DNA of 64,000 bases from Neobacillus cucumis. GTDB taxonomy: Bacteria; Bacillota; Bacilli; Bacillales_B; DSM-18226. Of this stretch, positions 18,246 through 26,644 are shown in pieces; the first letter of the stretch is position 1, and the number at the start of each line of letters is the position of its first letter. The position numbers were made by a program, and so were the translations under genes. The stretch is from the NCBI RefSeq assembly GCF_023715505.1, contig NZ_JAMBOH010000027.1:1-64000 (forward strand), in the 5' to 3' direction. Below the pieces are notes generated by a model. That model did not search any database. It was not told the DNA's origin and saw only the letters and a program-made list of their open reading frames with translations.

Positions 18246-18662
18246 CCACTTAGGTCTTAATGAACTTCCAATAGAAAATGTTGCCACTCCTACAGGGTGA
18301 CTATGTACATGCGTCATCTAAGTAGGGGAGACAATCATTGACATATTTTTTAGAGGTTAGAAGTAAGTAATTCAGGATTAAAGAGAAGTGAAGCCATTTT
18401 TAATTAAACGTTTGTGTAATGTAGAACAAGTGTGAATTTAATAGGATTATGTAAATTCAAGAGAAGACAGTCCGAATTTGTAGAAAGATGCGTTTTCTTA
18501 TAACGATTTCTCTTTTCAAACTCGACAATATTTTTTTCATACTTTGCAGGGGAATGCTTATTATCAACACTTGCAGCCATTTTAATCAAACGATTGAATA
18601 ATATAGCACCTAGGGAAATAAGACGTAGGGATGTCGTTTCTTGGAAATTAGGTTTAGAACGT
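18246..18662. repeat. Dispersed palindrome-bearing element, copy C
   Basis: Homologous to copy B along its whole length. The left box is at about 18389 with TTAATTAAACGTTTG. The right box at about 18572 has one change in the palindrome (CAAACGATTG). It also contains GGGGAGACAATCATTGACAT. The rest of 18151-18765 holds only scattered short matches to no known gene. Confidence 0.85.
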
Positions 18663-18764
18663 GAGATATAGCGAAGTTTCCGATGTTTTTTTTAAGTATC
18701 AACTACCTAAATTGACAATAAAGTATGTTGTTAAGTAAGGATTCTACCTTAGGAACTTTATAAG

Positions 18765-18792
18765 AAAAAAGACGACAAAATATTGTCGCCCC
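18765..18792 (-). terminator. Terminator of the minus-strand gene at 18793
   Basis: On the minus strand CGACAAT and ATTTTGTCG form a stem followed by CTTTTTT. Confidence 0.7.
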
Positions 18793-19074
18793 CTAACATT
18801 GTCTTTCGATATCTTTTAATTCTTGAAGAAAGTCTTCTCGAACCCAATAATATGTTTTGGATTGCTTAAATGCATTGATACATTCTTTTAACTGTTTATT
18901 CTCTTCCATTGAGGTTGCCAATGTTTCTGACGACAAGTTATTTGGAACTCTGTTCAGTAATCTTTTTAAATTTTCGTGTGTTACCGGATCCAGTTTAGAA
19001 AAAGTAACTTCTAAAGCAATTTCCATGAATGTCTTAAACCTACATGGGCTTGGAATGACTATACATGTCTGCAT
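18793..19074 (-). CDS. Hypothetical protein, 93 residues
   Basis: ATG 19074 follows AAGGAGGAG at 7 nt, a strong ribosome site, so the gene is probably real. The protein is helical and charged towards the C-terminus (LQELKDIERQC) and has no signal peptide. The family is not recognised. It is a single-gene unit with its own terminator. Confidence 0.6.
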   Translation of the reverse strand: MQTCIVIPSPCRFKTFMEIALEVTFSKLDPVTHENLKRLLNRVPNNLSSETLATSMEENKQLKECINAFKQSKTYYWVREDFLQELKDIERQC

Positions 19075-19172
19075 GAAATCTCCTCCTTCTAATGCTTTGT
19101 TCTAGCATAACAGGAAGTGGACAAGAAGTTTGTTCTTTTATGGTAAAAAACATAAATGATTTTGTCGTATTA

Positions 19173-19255
19173 GGAAGCAAAGGGGGACGGATCTCATGCT
19201 TACTTTCACCTAAAGGTAGGGTTACCCGAAGCGGAAGAACCGTCCCCACGCTTCC
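19173..19255. repeat. REP-like element, inverted pair with insert
   Basis: One half (GGGGGACGGATCTCATGCT) reads plus at 19173-19200. The second (AGAACCGTCCCCACGCTTCC) reads minus at 19228-19255. They are separated by CACCTAAAGG-type sequence also seen beside the element at 39320. Confidence 0.8.
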
Positions 19256-19348
19256 CTAGAATTTAGCCAAACATGTTGGTTCATATCGTCTACCATTTAG
19301 CAGTAAATTGTGAAGGATTTGACTTACACTAACGTAACAAGATATAAC

Positions 19349-19416
19349 ATTGTATTATTTTAACAATGAAATTATCAAAATATTCTATTGATAACATAGT
19401 AATAAAATAATATGAT
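19349..19416 (+). promoter_or_regulatory. Promoter and possible operator of amtB
   Basis: TTGATA (19388-19393), a 17-nt spacer and TATGAT (19411-19416). Upstream, CATTGT and ACAATG form an inverted repeat at 19349-19369. A TnrA box was looked for but no clear 17-bp match was found. Confidence 0.5.
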
Positions 19417-19479
19417 AGATTCATTAACGAGTACATGTAATAAAACCTAACATAAAAACTTTACAAAGGAGATAAAAAC

Positions 19480-20700
19480 ATGCAGATGGCCGATACAGTA
19501 TTTATGTTTTTGTCAACCATTATTGTTTGGATTATGACGCCGGGAATAGCACTGTTTTACGGAGGTATGGTAAAAAGTAAAAACGTGTTAAGCACCGCGA
19601 TGTACAGCTTTGGCTCAATTGCAATTGTTTCTATTATTTGGATTCTATTTGGTTATTCGCTTGCTTTTTCAACACATGGAAATCCATTTATTGGTGGACT
19701 CGATTGGGTGGGATTAAAAGATGTAACCTTTAAACCTAATAATGATTACAGTGCAACGATTCCTCATAATCTGTTTATGATGTACCAGCTAACCTTTGCC
19801 GTTTTAACAGCAGCGCTTATTTCTGGGGCCTTTGCAGAGCGTATGCGTTTTTCTGCTTTTGCTATCTTTACAGTCCTTTGGTCCATCTTGGTATACGCTC
19901 CTGTAGCTCACTGGGTTTGGGGAGTAGGCGGATGGATTCGTAATCTCGGAGCACTTGATTTTGCCGGAGGAAACGTCGTGCATATTTCATCTGGAGTTAC
20001 CGGACTGGTACTAGCAATCGTTCTCGGGAAAAGAAAAGACGCAGTCTCAACAACTCCACATAACCTGCCACTTACCATATTGGGAGGAGCCTTAGTTTGG
20101 TTTGGATGGTTTGGCTTTAATGTTGGAAGCGCCTTAACCCTAAATGAAGTTGCGATGTACGCACTTATCAATACAAATACAGCAGCAGCTGCAGGAATTA
20201 TTGGCTGGTTAGTAATTGAATGGCTGATAAATAAAAAACCGACGATGCTGGGAGCTATTTCTGGTGCAGTTTCGGGTCTAGTAGCCATTACCCCGTCTGC
20301 CGGATTTGTTACCCCTGCTTCCTCCATATTAATTGGATTCCTTGGAGGTACGATTTGTTATTGGGGAGTTTTCTGGGTGAAAGAAAGATTTGGTTATGAT
20401 GATGCTCTTGATGCATTTGGATTACATGGAATCGGTGGAACATGGGGTGGAATTGCGACCGGTTTGTTCGCAACAAAATCCGTAAATTCAGCCGGAGCAA
20501 ATGGATTATTTTATGGAGATCCAAGCTTAGTATTAAAGCAGTTAATAGCAATTGTTGCCACATATTTGTTTGTTGGAATCGTATCCTATATTATTATAAA
20601 AGTTGTAAAAGTCTTCGTCCCTGTTCGAGCAAATGAACAAGAAGAATCCATCGGCTTGGATATTACACTGCATGGAGAAAAAGCCTATCACGAAGCATAA
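19480..20700 (+). CDS. amtB: Ammonium transporter AmtB (NrgA type)
   Basis: 406 residues, close to Bacillus NrgA/AmtB. ATG follows AAAGGAG. Eleven hydrophobic segments are visible, starting with the extracellular N-terminus typical of Gram-positive forms (no signal peptide). The twin pore histidines are His168 (VVHISSG) and His316 (GLHGIGGTWGG). The S1 and Phe-gate region MMYQLTFA is present. It conducts ammonia/ammonium across the membrane under nitrogen limitation and is normally gated by the PII protein GlnK encoded next to it. Here the glnK gene 20 nt downstream is broken, so regulation by its own partner is probably lost. Confidence 0.96.
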   Translation: MQMADTVFMFLSTIIVWIMTPGIALFYGGMVKSKNVLSTAMYSFGSIAIVSIIWILFGYSLAFSTHGNPFIGGLDWVGLKDVTFKPNNDYSATIPHNLFMMYQLTFAVLTAALISGAFAERMRFSAFAIFTVLWSILVYAPVAHWVWGVGGWIRNLGALDFAGGNVVHISSGVTGLVLAIVLGKRKDAVSTTPHNLPLTILGGALVWFGWFGFNVGSALTLNEVAMYALINTNTAAAAGIIGWLVIEWLINKKPTMLGAISGAVSGLVAITPSAGFVTPASSILIGFLGGTICYWGVFWVKERFGYDDALDAFGLHGIGGTWGGIATGLFATKSVNSAGANGLFYGDPSLVLKQLIAIVATYLFVGIVSYIIIKVVKVFVPVRANEQEESIGLDITLHGEKAYHEA

Positions 20701-20720
20701 TTTCCTAAAAGGGTGATTGT

Positions 20721-20896
20721 ATGAGCGAAGTTCTAACAAAAATTGAAATTATTACACGTCCAACAAAATTGAAGAATTGAAGCAAGCTTTGGCTCAAGTC
20801 GAAGTGATTGGAATTACAGTAACCCATGCTCTTGGCGCAGGATTTCAAAAAGGTACACGGAAACATACCGGGGCAAGAATTCGATGTTAATGCTAA
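20721..20896 (+). pseudogene. glnK: Truncated, frameshifted glnK (PII protein)
   Basis: ATG 20721 starts MSEVLTKIEIITRP, a PII N-terminus. One A is then missing (CCAACAAA for CCAAACAAA), and the frame shifts before KIEELKQALAQVEVIG. Two further single-base losses separate GAGFQKG, a TETYRG-like segment (the T-loop) and QEFDVNA. Everything after the T-loop, more than half the protein, is absent. Gene order amtB-glnK is the normal one. Confidence 0.9.
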
Positions 20897-21011
20897 CACA
20901 AGGCATCGCCTTTTTTATTGTCATGGACCAATAGCAGGAAGGCCATGCCTCCTCTTCTACAACCAATGGTACGAACAAACTGTCCGATTCATCTCGGTTG
21001 CATTTTTTACA

Positions 21012-21040
21012 AGGGCCCTTCCCTGTAGAGAAGGGCCAAG
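21012..21040. terminator. GC-rich hairpin between the glnK remnant and the surface-protein fragment
   Basis: GGCCCTTCCC pairs with GAAGGGCC around a short loop. The T tail is poor in both directions. Confidence 0.45.
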
Positions 21041-21043
21041 GTA

Positions 21044-21706
21044 TTATTTTAAATTTTGTCGTCCTTGTTCATATTTCTTTTCATGCATATGATCAACATA
21101 ATCATCTGATATTTCACCTAAATGAAGTAAATCCTCCCCGTTGTCTACAACGTCAAGTGATTCAAAAAACTCTTGAGGTATATTAAAGTCAAACAGAAGT
21201 TCCCCTGAAGTACTGTAAACACTGCCAGATAAACTACCTTTTGGAATTTCTTGCATTTTTAATAAATCATTTAAGGTTACTGGTTGGCCGTTAACCTTAA
21301 AGTTCATTTTAATTTCATACAACGCGATTGTTTGTTCTAAAATTTGAACCATTTCATTAAGTTCTTCATCGCTTAATTGACTAGGATCTTCTACATTGGT
21401 GAATTTTTCCCAAAGAGTATCGTTTGTTGCTAATTGGTCAAGTTGATCTTTATTTTTTTCTTCTACTTCAGCTAAGTAGTTAAAAAATCTTTCTGCTTCT
21501 TCTTCAGTAATACCAAATTCCCCTAATGCTTTTTCGGTTTCCGCCATATACTCATCGTAGTTTACATAGAATGCAACTGATGCATCCAAATCCTCTATAA
21601 ATTTATAGTCATTCAAGTTATCACCAAAATGGTTCATTAAATCATTAAATTCTTTCTCGGTAAGACCATATTTAGTTAATAACTCGTTAAAATTTTTTGA
21701 GTTAAT
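21044..21706 (-). pseudogene. Internal fragment of a 'processed acidic surface protein' gene
   Basis: The reading frame is intact for about 220 codons of very acidic, helical sequence (YGLTEKEFNDLMNHFGDN, then ITEEEAERFFNYL). This resembles the processed acidic surface proteins of Bacillus, which carry a signal peptide and an LPXTA-like sorting tail. Both are missing: upstream of about 21706 the frame runs into antisense of an MMPL gene, and the C-terminus stops at GRQNLK with no sorting motif. It is therefore a fragment, not a functional surface protein. Confidence 0.7.
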
Positions 21707-21710
21707 TGCT

Positions 21711-22298
21711 TTGCTTGTGGATATGATGGACCGAATAAATTCAGGGTTACCGTTGATGATGGTGTTTATTATCTCCGTGACGTATGTAATATTGTTGTAT
21801 GCTTTCAGATCGGTGCTAATCCCGCTTAAGGCTGTTATGATGAACGTCTTAAGCCTTGGAGCAAGTCTAGGAATCGTTATCATTGTGTTTCAGTATGGAT
21901 GGCTAACGGGTTTTCTAAATATAACCTCCACTGGCTATGTTAGTATCATTATGCCTGTAACGATCTTTTGCATTGTGTTTGGGATTTCGATGGATTATGA
22001 AGTTTTTTTAATATCAAGAATTAAGGAAGAATACGATAGGTCAGGTGATAATGAAAAAAGTACCGCTACTGGGCTTCAGAAAACGGGTCGTCTTATCAGT
22101 AGTGCTGCCTTCATTTTACTAGTTGTTGTGGGTTCGTTCATTTTTACCAATATTGAAATTACAAAAGCACTAGGTGTTGGTTTATTTTGTGCCATATTCA
22201 TTGATGCTACCTTAATCAGAATTATCGTAGTTCCCGCATTAATGAAACTGCTCGGTCCTGCCAACTGGTGGGCCCCAAGATGGATTGTAGGAAAGTAG
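21711..22298 (+). pseudogene. C-terminal fragment of an MMPL/RND-type transporter
   Basis: 195 codons with about five membrane segments and the family's MDYEVFLISRIKEEYD motif, followed by ITKALGVGLFCAIFIDATLIR and an end in GPANWWAP. Complete MMPL proteins of this group have about 700-1000 residues, so roughly the first three quarters are missing. No ribosome site precedes the fragment. It begins within 12 bp of where the opposite-strand acidic-protein fragment loses homology. Confidence 0.85.
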
Positions 22299-22311
22299 GA
22301 CTGTTGAAAAG

Positions 22312-22485
22312 GTTAATAAAGTAGTCGCTCTGTGCAGAGAAAAAGGCCTATTAATTGGCAAAAACGGTGATACTGTTGCCGGTTACAATAATATTTTACA
22401 GCTTTCTTCACCATTAAGTATTACAGAGGATGATTTTTCCTTTATTGTGAAGTGTTTAAAGGAAAGTATTCTCAACTTTAATTAA
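22312..22485 (+). pseudogene. C-terminal fragment of a class III aminotransferase
   Basis: 57 codons from VNKVVALCREKGLLIGK through the family's final motif (PLSITEDDFSFIV) to TAA 22483-22485. There is no start and no PLP-binding region. This is the third truncated gene in a row. Confidence 0.75.
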
Positions 22486-22552
22486 CTCAATGTTTAATTT
22501 CACTTTACTTTTTGCAATATTTTGATAAGATAGCAAAAAGGCGGTGATATGT

Positions 22553-22741
22553 ATGTCCATAAATGTAATTGAACTCCTTGGCTCACCGTATGAAAGCTTG
22601 GTTGATGCACAGGTTGATAAGAGTCCAAGTGAAGTGGTGGTAACTGAAACCGGAGAGACGTTTTATATCGTAGAACGTGAGGTTTATGATGCCCAGTTAG
22701 TGTCACACGGATATAAAGTCGTAGTAGAAGAAGGAGAGTAA
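22553..22741 (+). CDS. Small hypothetical protein, 62 residues
   Basis: ATG 22553 follows AAAGGCGG at 8 nt; the GTG at 22544 overlaps this site. The short sequence has alternating beta-like hydrophobics (EVVVTETGETFYIVE) and no membrane segment. It is followed by its own terminator, whose stem overlaps the stop codon. Family not recognised. Confidence 0.6.
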   Translation: MSINVIELLGSPYESLVDAQVDKSPSEVVVTETGETFYIVEREVYDAQLVSHGYKVVVEEGE

Positions 22742-22756
22742 ACCTCTCCTTTTTGT
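22731..22756 (+). terminator. Terminator after the 62-residue gene
   Basis: AGGAGAG pairs with CTCTCCT, then TTTT. Confidence 0.75.
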
Positions 22757-22798
22757 ATGCGTGCCCAGCAAGCCGTTAATGAAAGCCTTTGAGCCATA

Positions 22799-23125
22799 CT
22801 ATGCCCAGTAAGAACCCCAGTATTTCATTTCTATAATTATCGTATGTAGCGATTGTCCTTTTTCAGTAAGTGTATATTCAACTGTTACTGGTACTGTGGC
22901 GTGAACAGTCCGAATTAATACGCCATTGGATTCTAAGTGTCTTAGAGTATCGGTTAAGGCCTTTGGACTTACTTTTGAAATAGCTTTTTGTAATTCTCCA
23001 AACCGTTTTTTCCCTTCGAATAACTCTCTTAATACGAGAAAAGACCACTTTCCCCCAATTACACTAAGTGCTTTTTCAATGGAACATTCAATCTCTAAGG
23101 GTGCTGTTTCCTTTACTTCACTCAT
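22799..23125 (-). CDS. HxlR family winged-helix regulator
   Basis: 108 residues with the HxlR signature: C15 in ECSIEKALSVIGGKW, the winged helix LVLRELFEGKKRFGELQK, and the wing VEYTLTEKG. In relatives (HypR, YodB, HxlR) the N-terminal Cys senses electrophiles or disulfide stress; Cys15 is at that place here. It is transcribed divergently from two aldo/keto reductases across a 164-bp gap with an inverted repeat. It probably controls them in response to reactive carbonyls. This is inferred from context. Confidence 0.9.
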   Translation of the reverse strand: MSEVKETAPLEIECSIEKALSVIGGKWSFLVLRELFEGKKRFGELQKAISKVSPKALTDTLRHLESNGVLIRTVHATVPVTVEYTLTEKGQSLHTIIIEMKYWGSYWA

Positions 23126-23141
23126 AGACTACCTCTTTCTA

Positions 23142-23160
23142 ATTTATAGCAACTATAAAT
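23142..23160. promoter_or_regulatory. Perfect inverted repeat, probable HxlR operator
   Basis: ATTTATAG-CAA-CTATAAAT, 8-3-8 bp, sits 17 bp before the hxlR-type start codon in the divergent gap. A looser copy (AATAGTAATTATTAT) follows. Confidence 0.55.
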
Positions 23161-23242
23161 TTAATAGTAATTATTATATAGGTTAGTATAGCAAAAATAT
23201 TTCAGTGGTTGTTGTTTAAATAAGGAAAACGTATACTTTTTT

Positions 23243-23256
23243 TGTAACCGTTTTTA
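23243..23256 (+). promoter_or_regulatory. cre-like sequence upstream of aldo/keto reductase
   Basis: TGTAACCGTTTTTA matches the catabolite-responsive element consensus at 13 of 14 positions, 34 bp before the start. It could be coincidental. Confidence 0.35.
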
Positions 23257-23289
23257 TTATACATATTGAAAGAGAGGGAGATGAACCAA

Positions 23290-24216
23290 ATGAAATACCG
23301 TAAGCTTGGAAAAACAGATTTAAACGTTTCTGTTGTAGGAATTGGTACTTGGCAATATGGCGGCGAATGGGGAAAAGATTTCACACAAAAAGAAGTAGAT
23401 GAAATCTTAGACAAGGCCAAGGAAATGGGAATTAATTTGATTGATACAGCCGAATGTTACGGTGATCACCTTTCTGAAAAATTGATCGGAAGTTACTTGA
23501 AAAATCAAAAAAGGGAGGATTGGATCGTCGCAACAAAATTCGGCCATCATTTCCATGAAACCTTTACCCGTACAAATCATTGGTCTGCTGGGGAAGTCGT
23601 TAAGCAGTTAGACGATTCTTTAAGAGCCCTTCAAACAGACTATGTAGACATATATCAATTTCATTCCGGCGGTGATGACGTTTTTCAAAACGAAGAATTA
23701 TGGACTGTTTTGGACAAGCAGATGGAGGCAGGAAAAATCCGTCATCTAGGAATTTCAATCGGTTCAAACGAGAATATCTACCAAACGGACTTAGCAACAG
23801 AAGTAAATGCCAGTGTGATTCAGGTTGTGTATAACCGGTTAGACCGTAAACCAGAGGAACAAGTTTTTCCGTCCTGTGAAAAGCAAAATCTTGGGGTACT
23901 GGCAAGGGTTCCATTAGCAAGCGGTTATTTAAGCGGAAAGTATAAGCCGGGTGCAGTGTTTGATCAAAACGATGTTCGGAATAACCATTTACAAAGTGAA
24001 GTTTTAAAACAGCTTAAACTAGTTGAAGAAATTCAACGAAATGAAGTCCCAGAAGGAGTTAATATGGCTCAATGGGCACTTGCATGGTGTCTACAACATC
24101 CAGCTGTTACAAGTGTAATCCCAGGTTGTAAAAATGTCGAACAAGTTGAATTAAATGCACGGGCTGCAGACTTGGAATTGGTATCAGATCAGCATCCACA
24201 AGCTGTGGAAGTTTAA
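23290..24216 (+). CDS. Aldo/keto reductase (general stress type)
   Basis: ATG 23290 is preferred because AGGGAG ends 9 nt before it; the ATG at 23281 touches the site. 308 residues forming the (beta/alpha)8 barrel. The catalytic tetrad is Asp52, Tyr57, Lys83 and His125 (DTAECYG, ATKFG, YQFHS). The substrate is unknown. The first residues (YRKLGKTDLNVSVVGIGTW) resemble the YhdN/YccK group, which reduce aldehydes with NADPH. It is first in a run with the next reductase and an SDR remnant. Confidence 0.88.
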   Translation: MKYRKLGKTDLNVSVVGIGTWQYGGEWGKDFTQKEVDEILDKAKEMGINLIDTAECYGDHLSEKLIGSYLKNQKREDWIVATKFGHHFHETFTRTNHWSAGEVVKQLDDSLRALQTDYVDIYQFHSGGDDVFQNEELWTVLDKQMEAGKIRHLGISIGSNENIYQTDLATEVNASVIQVVYNRLDRKPEEQVFPSCEKQNLGVLARVPLASGYLSGKYKPGAVFDQNDVRNNHLQSEVLKQLKLVEEIQRNEVPEGVNMAQWALAWCLQHPAVTSVIPGCKNVEQVELNARAADLELVSDQHPQAVEV

Positions 24217-24308
24217 TAGGAGAAAGCTATTAAACTGGAAGCCTGTTCATCAGTGGAGAAATTATGTAGCGTTATAATTTTTTATAAATGATAAAGGAGG
24301 AGAGAGGA

Positions 24309-25148
24309 ATGACAAAAAATTCACTAAGTACTACTACGTTAAATAATGGTGTAAAAATGCCTTGGCTCGGGTTCGGTGTTTTCAAAGTCCAAGAAGGAGA
24401 GGAAGTAGTAAATTCCGTAAAGACTGCCCTTGAAGTCGGGTATAGAAGCATTGATACTGCTGCTATTTATGGAAATGAAGAGGGAGTAGGTAAAGCGATA
24501 GCTGAATCGAACGTACCTCGTGAAGAGTTATTTGTGACAACTAAGGTCTGGAACGGCGACCAAGGCTATGAGTCTGCCTTGGCGGCATTTGAAACAAGTT
24601 TGAACAAATTAGGTTTAGACTATTTAGACCTTTATTTAATTCACTGGCCAGTACCTTCTAAAGGATTATATGTTGAGACATGGAAGGCACTTGAGAAACT
24701 TTATAAGGATGGGCGCGTCCGTGCGGTTGGAGTAAGTAATTTTAATGTGAACCATCTCGAAGACCTTCTTGCAAACTGTGAAATTAAACCGATGGTCAAC
24801 CAAGTGGAATACCATCCAGTCTTTAATCAAAAGGAATTACATGATTTTTGTAAAAAGAATGAAATCCAGCTTGAAGCATGGTCCCCTCTTATGCAAGGCG
24901 GTCTTCTTAACGACCCAGTCTTAGTTGAGATTGCAAACAAGTACAAAAAGTCTACCGCCCAAGTGATCCTGCGCTGGGATATCCAAACAGGAGTGGTGAC
25001 TATTCCAAAATCAATCAAACCGCATCGTATTGCTGAAAATGCGGATATCTTTGATTTTGAACTTACACAAGAAGATTTAACTCAAATAAGCACGCTTAAT
25101 CAGAATAAGCGTCAGTTCGGTGACCCTGAAGTGGTCGGCAGAGATTAA
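24309..25148 (+). CDS. yvgN: Aldo/keto reductase, YvgN-like glyoxal/methylglyoxal reductase
   Basis: ATG 24309 follows AAAGGAGGAGAGAGG. 279 residues, very similar to Bacillus YvgN: SIDTAAIYGNEEGVG, KVWNGDQGYE, YLDLYLIHWP, KPMVNQVEYHP, VTIPKSIKPHRI. The tetrad is Asp49, Tyr54, Lys79 and His112. YvgN reduces methylglyoxal and glyoxal with NADPH. The divergent HxlR regulator fits an aldehyde-stress response. It is 92 nt behind the first reductase, so probably co-transcribed. Confidence 0.9.
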   Translation: MTKNSLSTTTLNNGVKMPWLGFGVFKVQEGEEVVNSVKTALEVGYRSIDTAAIYGNEEGVGKAIAESNVPREELFVTTKVWNGDQGYESALAAFETSLNKLGLDYLDLYLIHWPVPSKGLYVETWKALEKLYKDGRVRAVGVSNFNVNHLEDLLANCEIKPMVNQVEYHPVFNQKELHDFCKKNEIQLEAWSPLMQGGLLNDPVLVEIANKYKKSTAQVILRWDIQTGVVTIPKSIKPHRIAENADIFDFELTQEDLTQISTLNQNKRQFGDPEVVGRD

Positions 25149-25163
25149 TAGGGGGGGACTCTA

Positions 25164-25536
25164 GGTGGAACAGAAAGTAGTTGTCATAACAGGTGCAACA
25201 AGAGGGATTGGCCGTAACACTGCTTTATTTTTTGCGGAAAAAGGATTTTCTGTGGTTGGAACTGGCAGAGATCTCGAGACGATACAGACATGACACGTTA
25301 CCAGCGATATACAGGGGGTAGGACAAAAATATTTAACTGGAATCGAGTCATTATTCGAGCAAAACATAGATGTACCGCCGCATCAGGCACCACAGTTTGC
25401 CTTTTTATTGGCGGCAGGGGAACTAGATGAGTATGTCGGTCGAGTCGTGTCTGTTTATGATGATTTAGAGCAATTAAAAACAGTTGCTGCTAACGCAAGT
25501 GATTCCGACTTCTATAAACTGCGGTTAAAGAAATAA
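25164..25536 (+). pseudogene. Short-chain dehydrogenase with large internal deletion
   Basis: GTG 25164 after a GGGGGG site starts a normal SDR N-terminus with the TGATRGIG cofactor motif, but TGA follows at codon 43. In another frame the C-terminal segment (KYLTGIESLF... YKLRLKK) runs to TAA 25534. The catalytic middle (Ser-Tyr-Lys), roughly 130 residues, is gone. It lies 15 nt after the YvgN-like gene, so it was once the third gene of that operon. Confidence 0.8.
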
Positions 25537-25555
25537 GTTCAAGTATTATATGAAA

Positions 25556-25604
25556 GAATACGCAGATCAATCTTTGATACCGAAGATTTGGTCTGCGTTT
25601 TTCA
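25556..25604 (+). terminator. Terminator of the reductase operon
   Basis: AATACGCAGA... pairs with its complement ending TCTGCGT, then TTTTT. Confidence 0.8.
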
Positions 25605-25762
25605 GTAATAGGGGTGCGTGTCACGCCCCTAATGCAAAGACAGTTGTGCAAAAGCAAAAGAATTTTCCGGGAAATTGTCTTTTTTTCTGTAAAATGTGTA
25701 TATGTGCTCGACAATTATTTTGAGAAATCTTTTGGAAAGTTTTTTAACGGTTGATTAGAACA

Positions 25763-25939
25763 TTAAAGGACTACATATTTTTTATGAGAAACAACTGTCT
25801 TATTATTTTCAAAGTTTCGGCCTGAGATATTTTCGAGGATTTCAACTATGACCGAGTTCTCTCCGACCTTCTCGACCTTACCTTTAATTCCATTAATTGA
25901 TACAATATTGTCTCCAACCATTGCTTTTTTCAAATACAT
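25763..25939 (-). CDS. DUF2187 (YkvS-like) protein
   Basis: ATG 25939 is 8 nt after AGGAG; an upstream GTG three codons earlier overlaps the site. 58 residues with the DUF2187 core: GDNIVSINGIKGKVEKV, NSVIVEI and TVVSHKKY. These are small KOW/SH3-like beta proteins of unknown function common in Bacillus. A stand-alone gene. Confidence 0.85.
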   Translation of the reverse strand: MYLKKAMVGDNIVSINGIKGKVEKVGENSVIVEILENISGRNFENNKTVVSHKKYVVL

Positions 25940-26107
25940 GTAAACCACTCCTTACATCTATTAATTGGTGGATTCATAAAAGAGATATTGATTAATAGGC
26001 ATTTTACATGGAAAAAGGCGATGTGTCATAGAAATTGTAAGAGTATCTTCCAAAGATATGGAGCCTTTCTTATTTTTTTAATAAGTAGAAGAGGGATGTC
26101 AAAGAGC

Positions 26108-26492
26108 ATTTTTTATAGGTATACTAGGTGTCTGTGTACATATGTCATCAAAGTTGGGGAGACAATCATTGACATATTTTTTAGAGGCTAGAAGTAAGTA
26201 ATTCAGGATTAGGGCGTAGTGAACGCGTTTTTAATTAAACGTTTGTGTAATGTGGAAAAAGTGGGAATTTAATTGGATTGTGTAAGTTCAAGAGAAGACA
26301 GTCCGAATTTGTAGAAAGATGAATTTTCGTCTACAGGTTTCTCCTTTCGTTCTCGACAATCATTTTTTATACTTGGCAGGGGAATGCTGCATAGGCCAAC
26401 ATTTGCAGCTATATTAATCAAACGTTTGAATAGTATAGCACATAGGGAATCCAGTCGCAGGGATGTCGTTTCTTGTAAATTAGGTATAAACC
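26108..26492. repeat. Dispersed palindrome-bearing element, copy D
   Basis: Matches copies B and C from GTGTACATATGTCATC (26132) onward: AAGTTGGGGAGACAATCATT, TTGACATATTTTTTAGAGG, left box TTAATTAAACGTTTG (about 26230), right box ATTAATCAAACGTTTGAATA (about 26412) and GGATGTCGTTTCTTG. No coding capacity is shared. The rest of 25949-26600 holds only the REP element and promoter listed separately. Confidence 0.85.
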
Positions 26493-26502
26493 ATCGGTAA
26501 AA

Positions 26503-26530
26503 GGAAGCATGAGAAACGTCCCCGTGCTTC
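26503..26530 (-). repeat. REP-like element
   Basis: GGAAGCATGAGAAACGTCCCC, then GTGCTTCACCGTGCTTC. The end is partly duplicated. It abuts dispersed element copy D. Confidence 0.8.
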
Positions 26531-26553
26531 ACCGTGCTTCAACAGTTCTTTTA

Positions 26554-26582
26554 TTGACTTGGATAATTGTGGACACTAAAAT
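26554..26582 (+). promoter_or_regulatory. Sigma-A type promoter of the exporter gene
   Basis: TTGACT (26554-26559), 17-nt spacer, TAAAAT (26577-26582). Confidence 0.65.
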
Positions 26583-26644
26583 GTAACAGATAACACACTT
26601 ATTGTGGTGTGAAAATAGATATCAGAGGGAAGTGGAATCCGAAA

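Noticed and set aside
18099..18317. Minus-strand open frame of 72 codons
   Set aside because: It covers a terminator and the start of a dispersed element; the matching part of copy B does not keep the frame.
19256..19479. TnrA/GlnR box in front of amtB
   Set aside because: Expected for this gene in Bacillus, but I found no clear match to TGTNA-N7-TNACA; only an inverted repeat with a different core.
20826..21186. Open frames after amtB on the plus strand
   Set aside because: They read across the frameshifted glnK remnant and antisense of the acidic-protein fragment; no ribosome sites and no domain.
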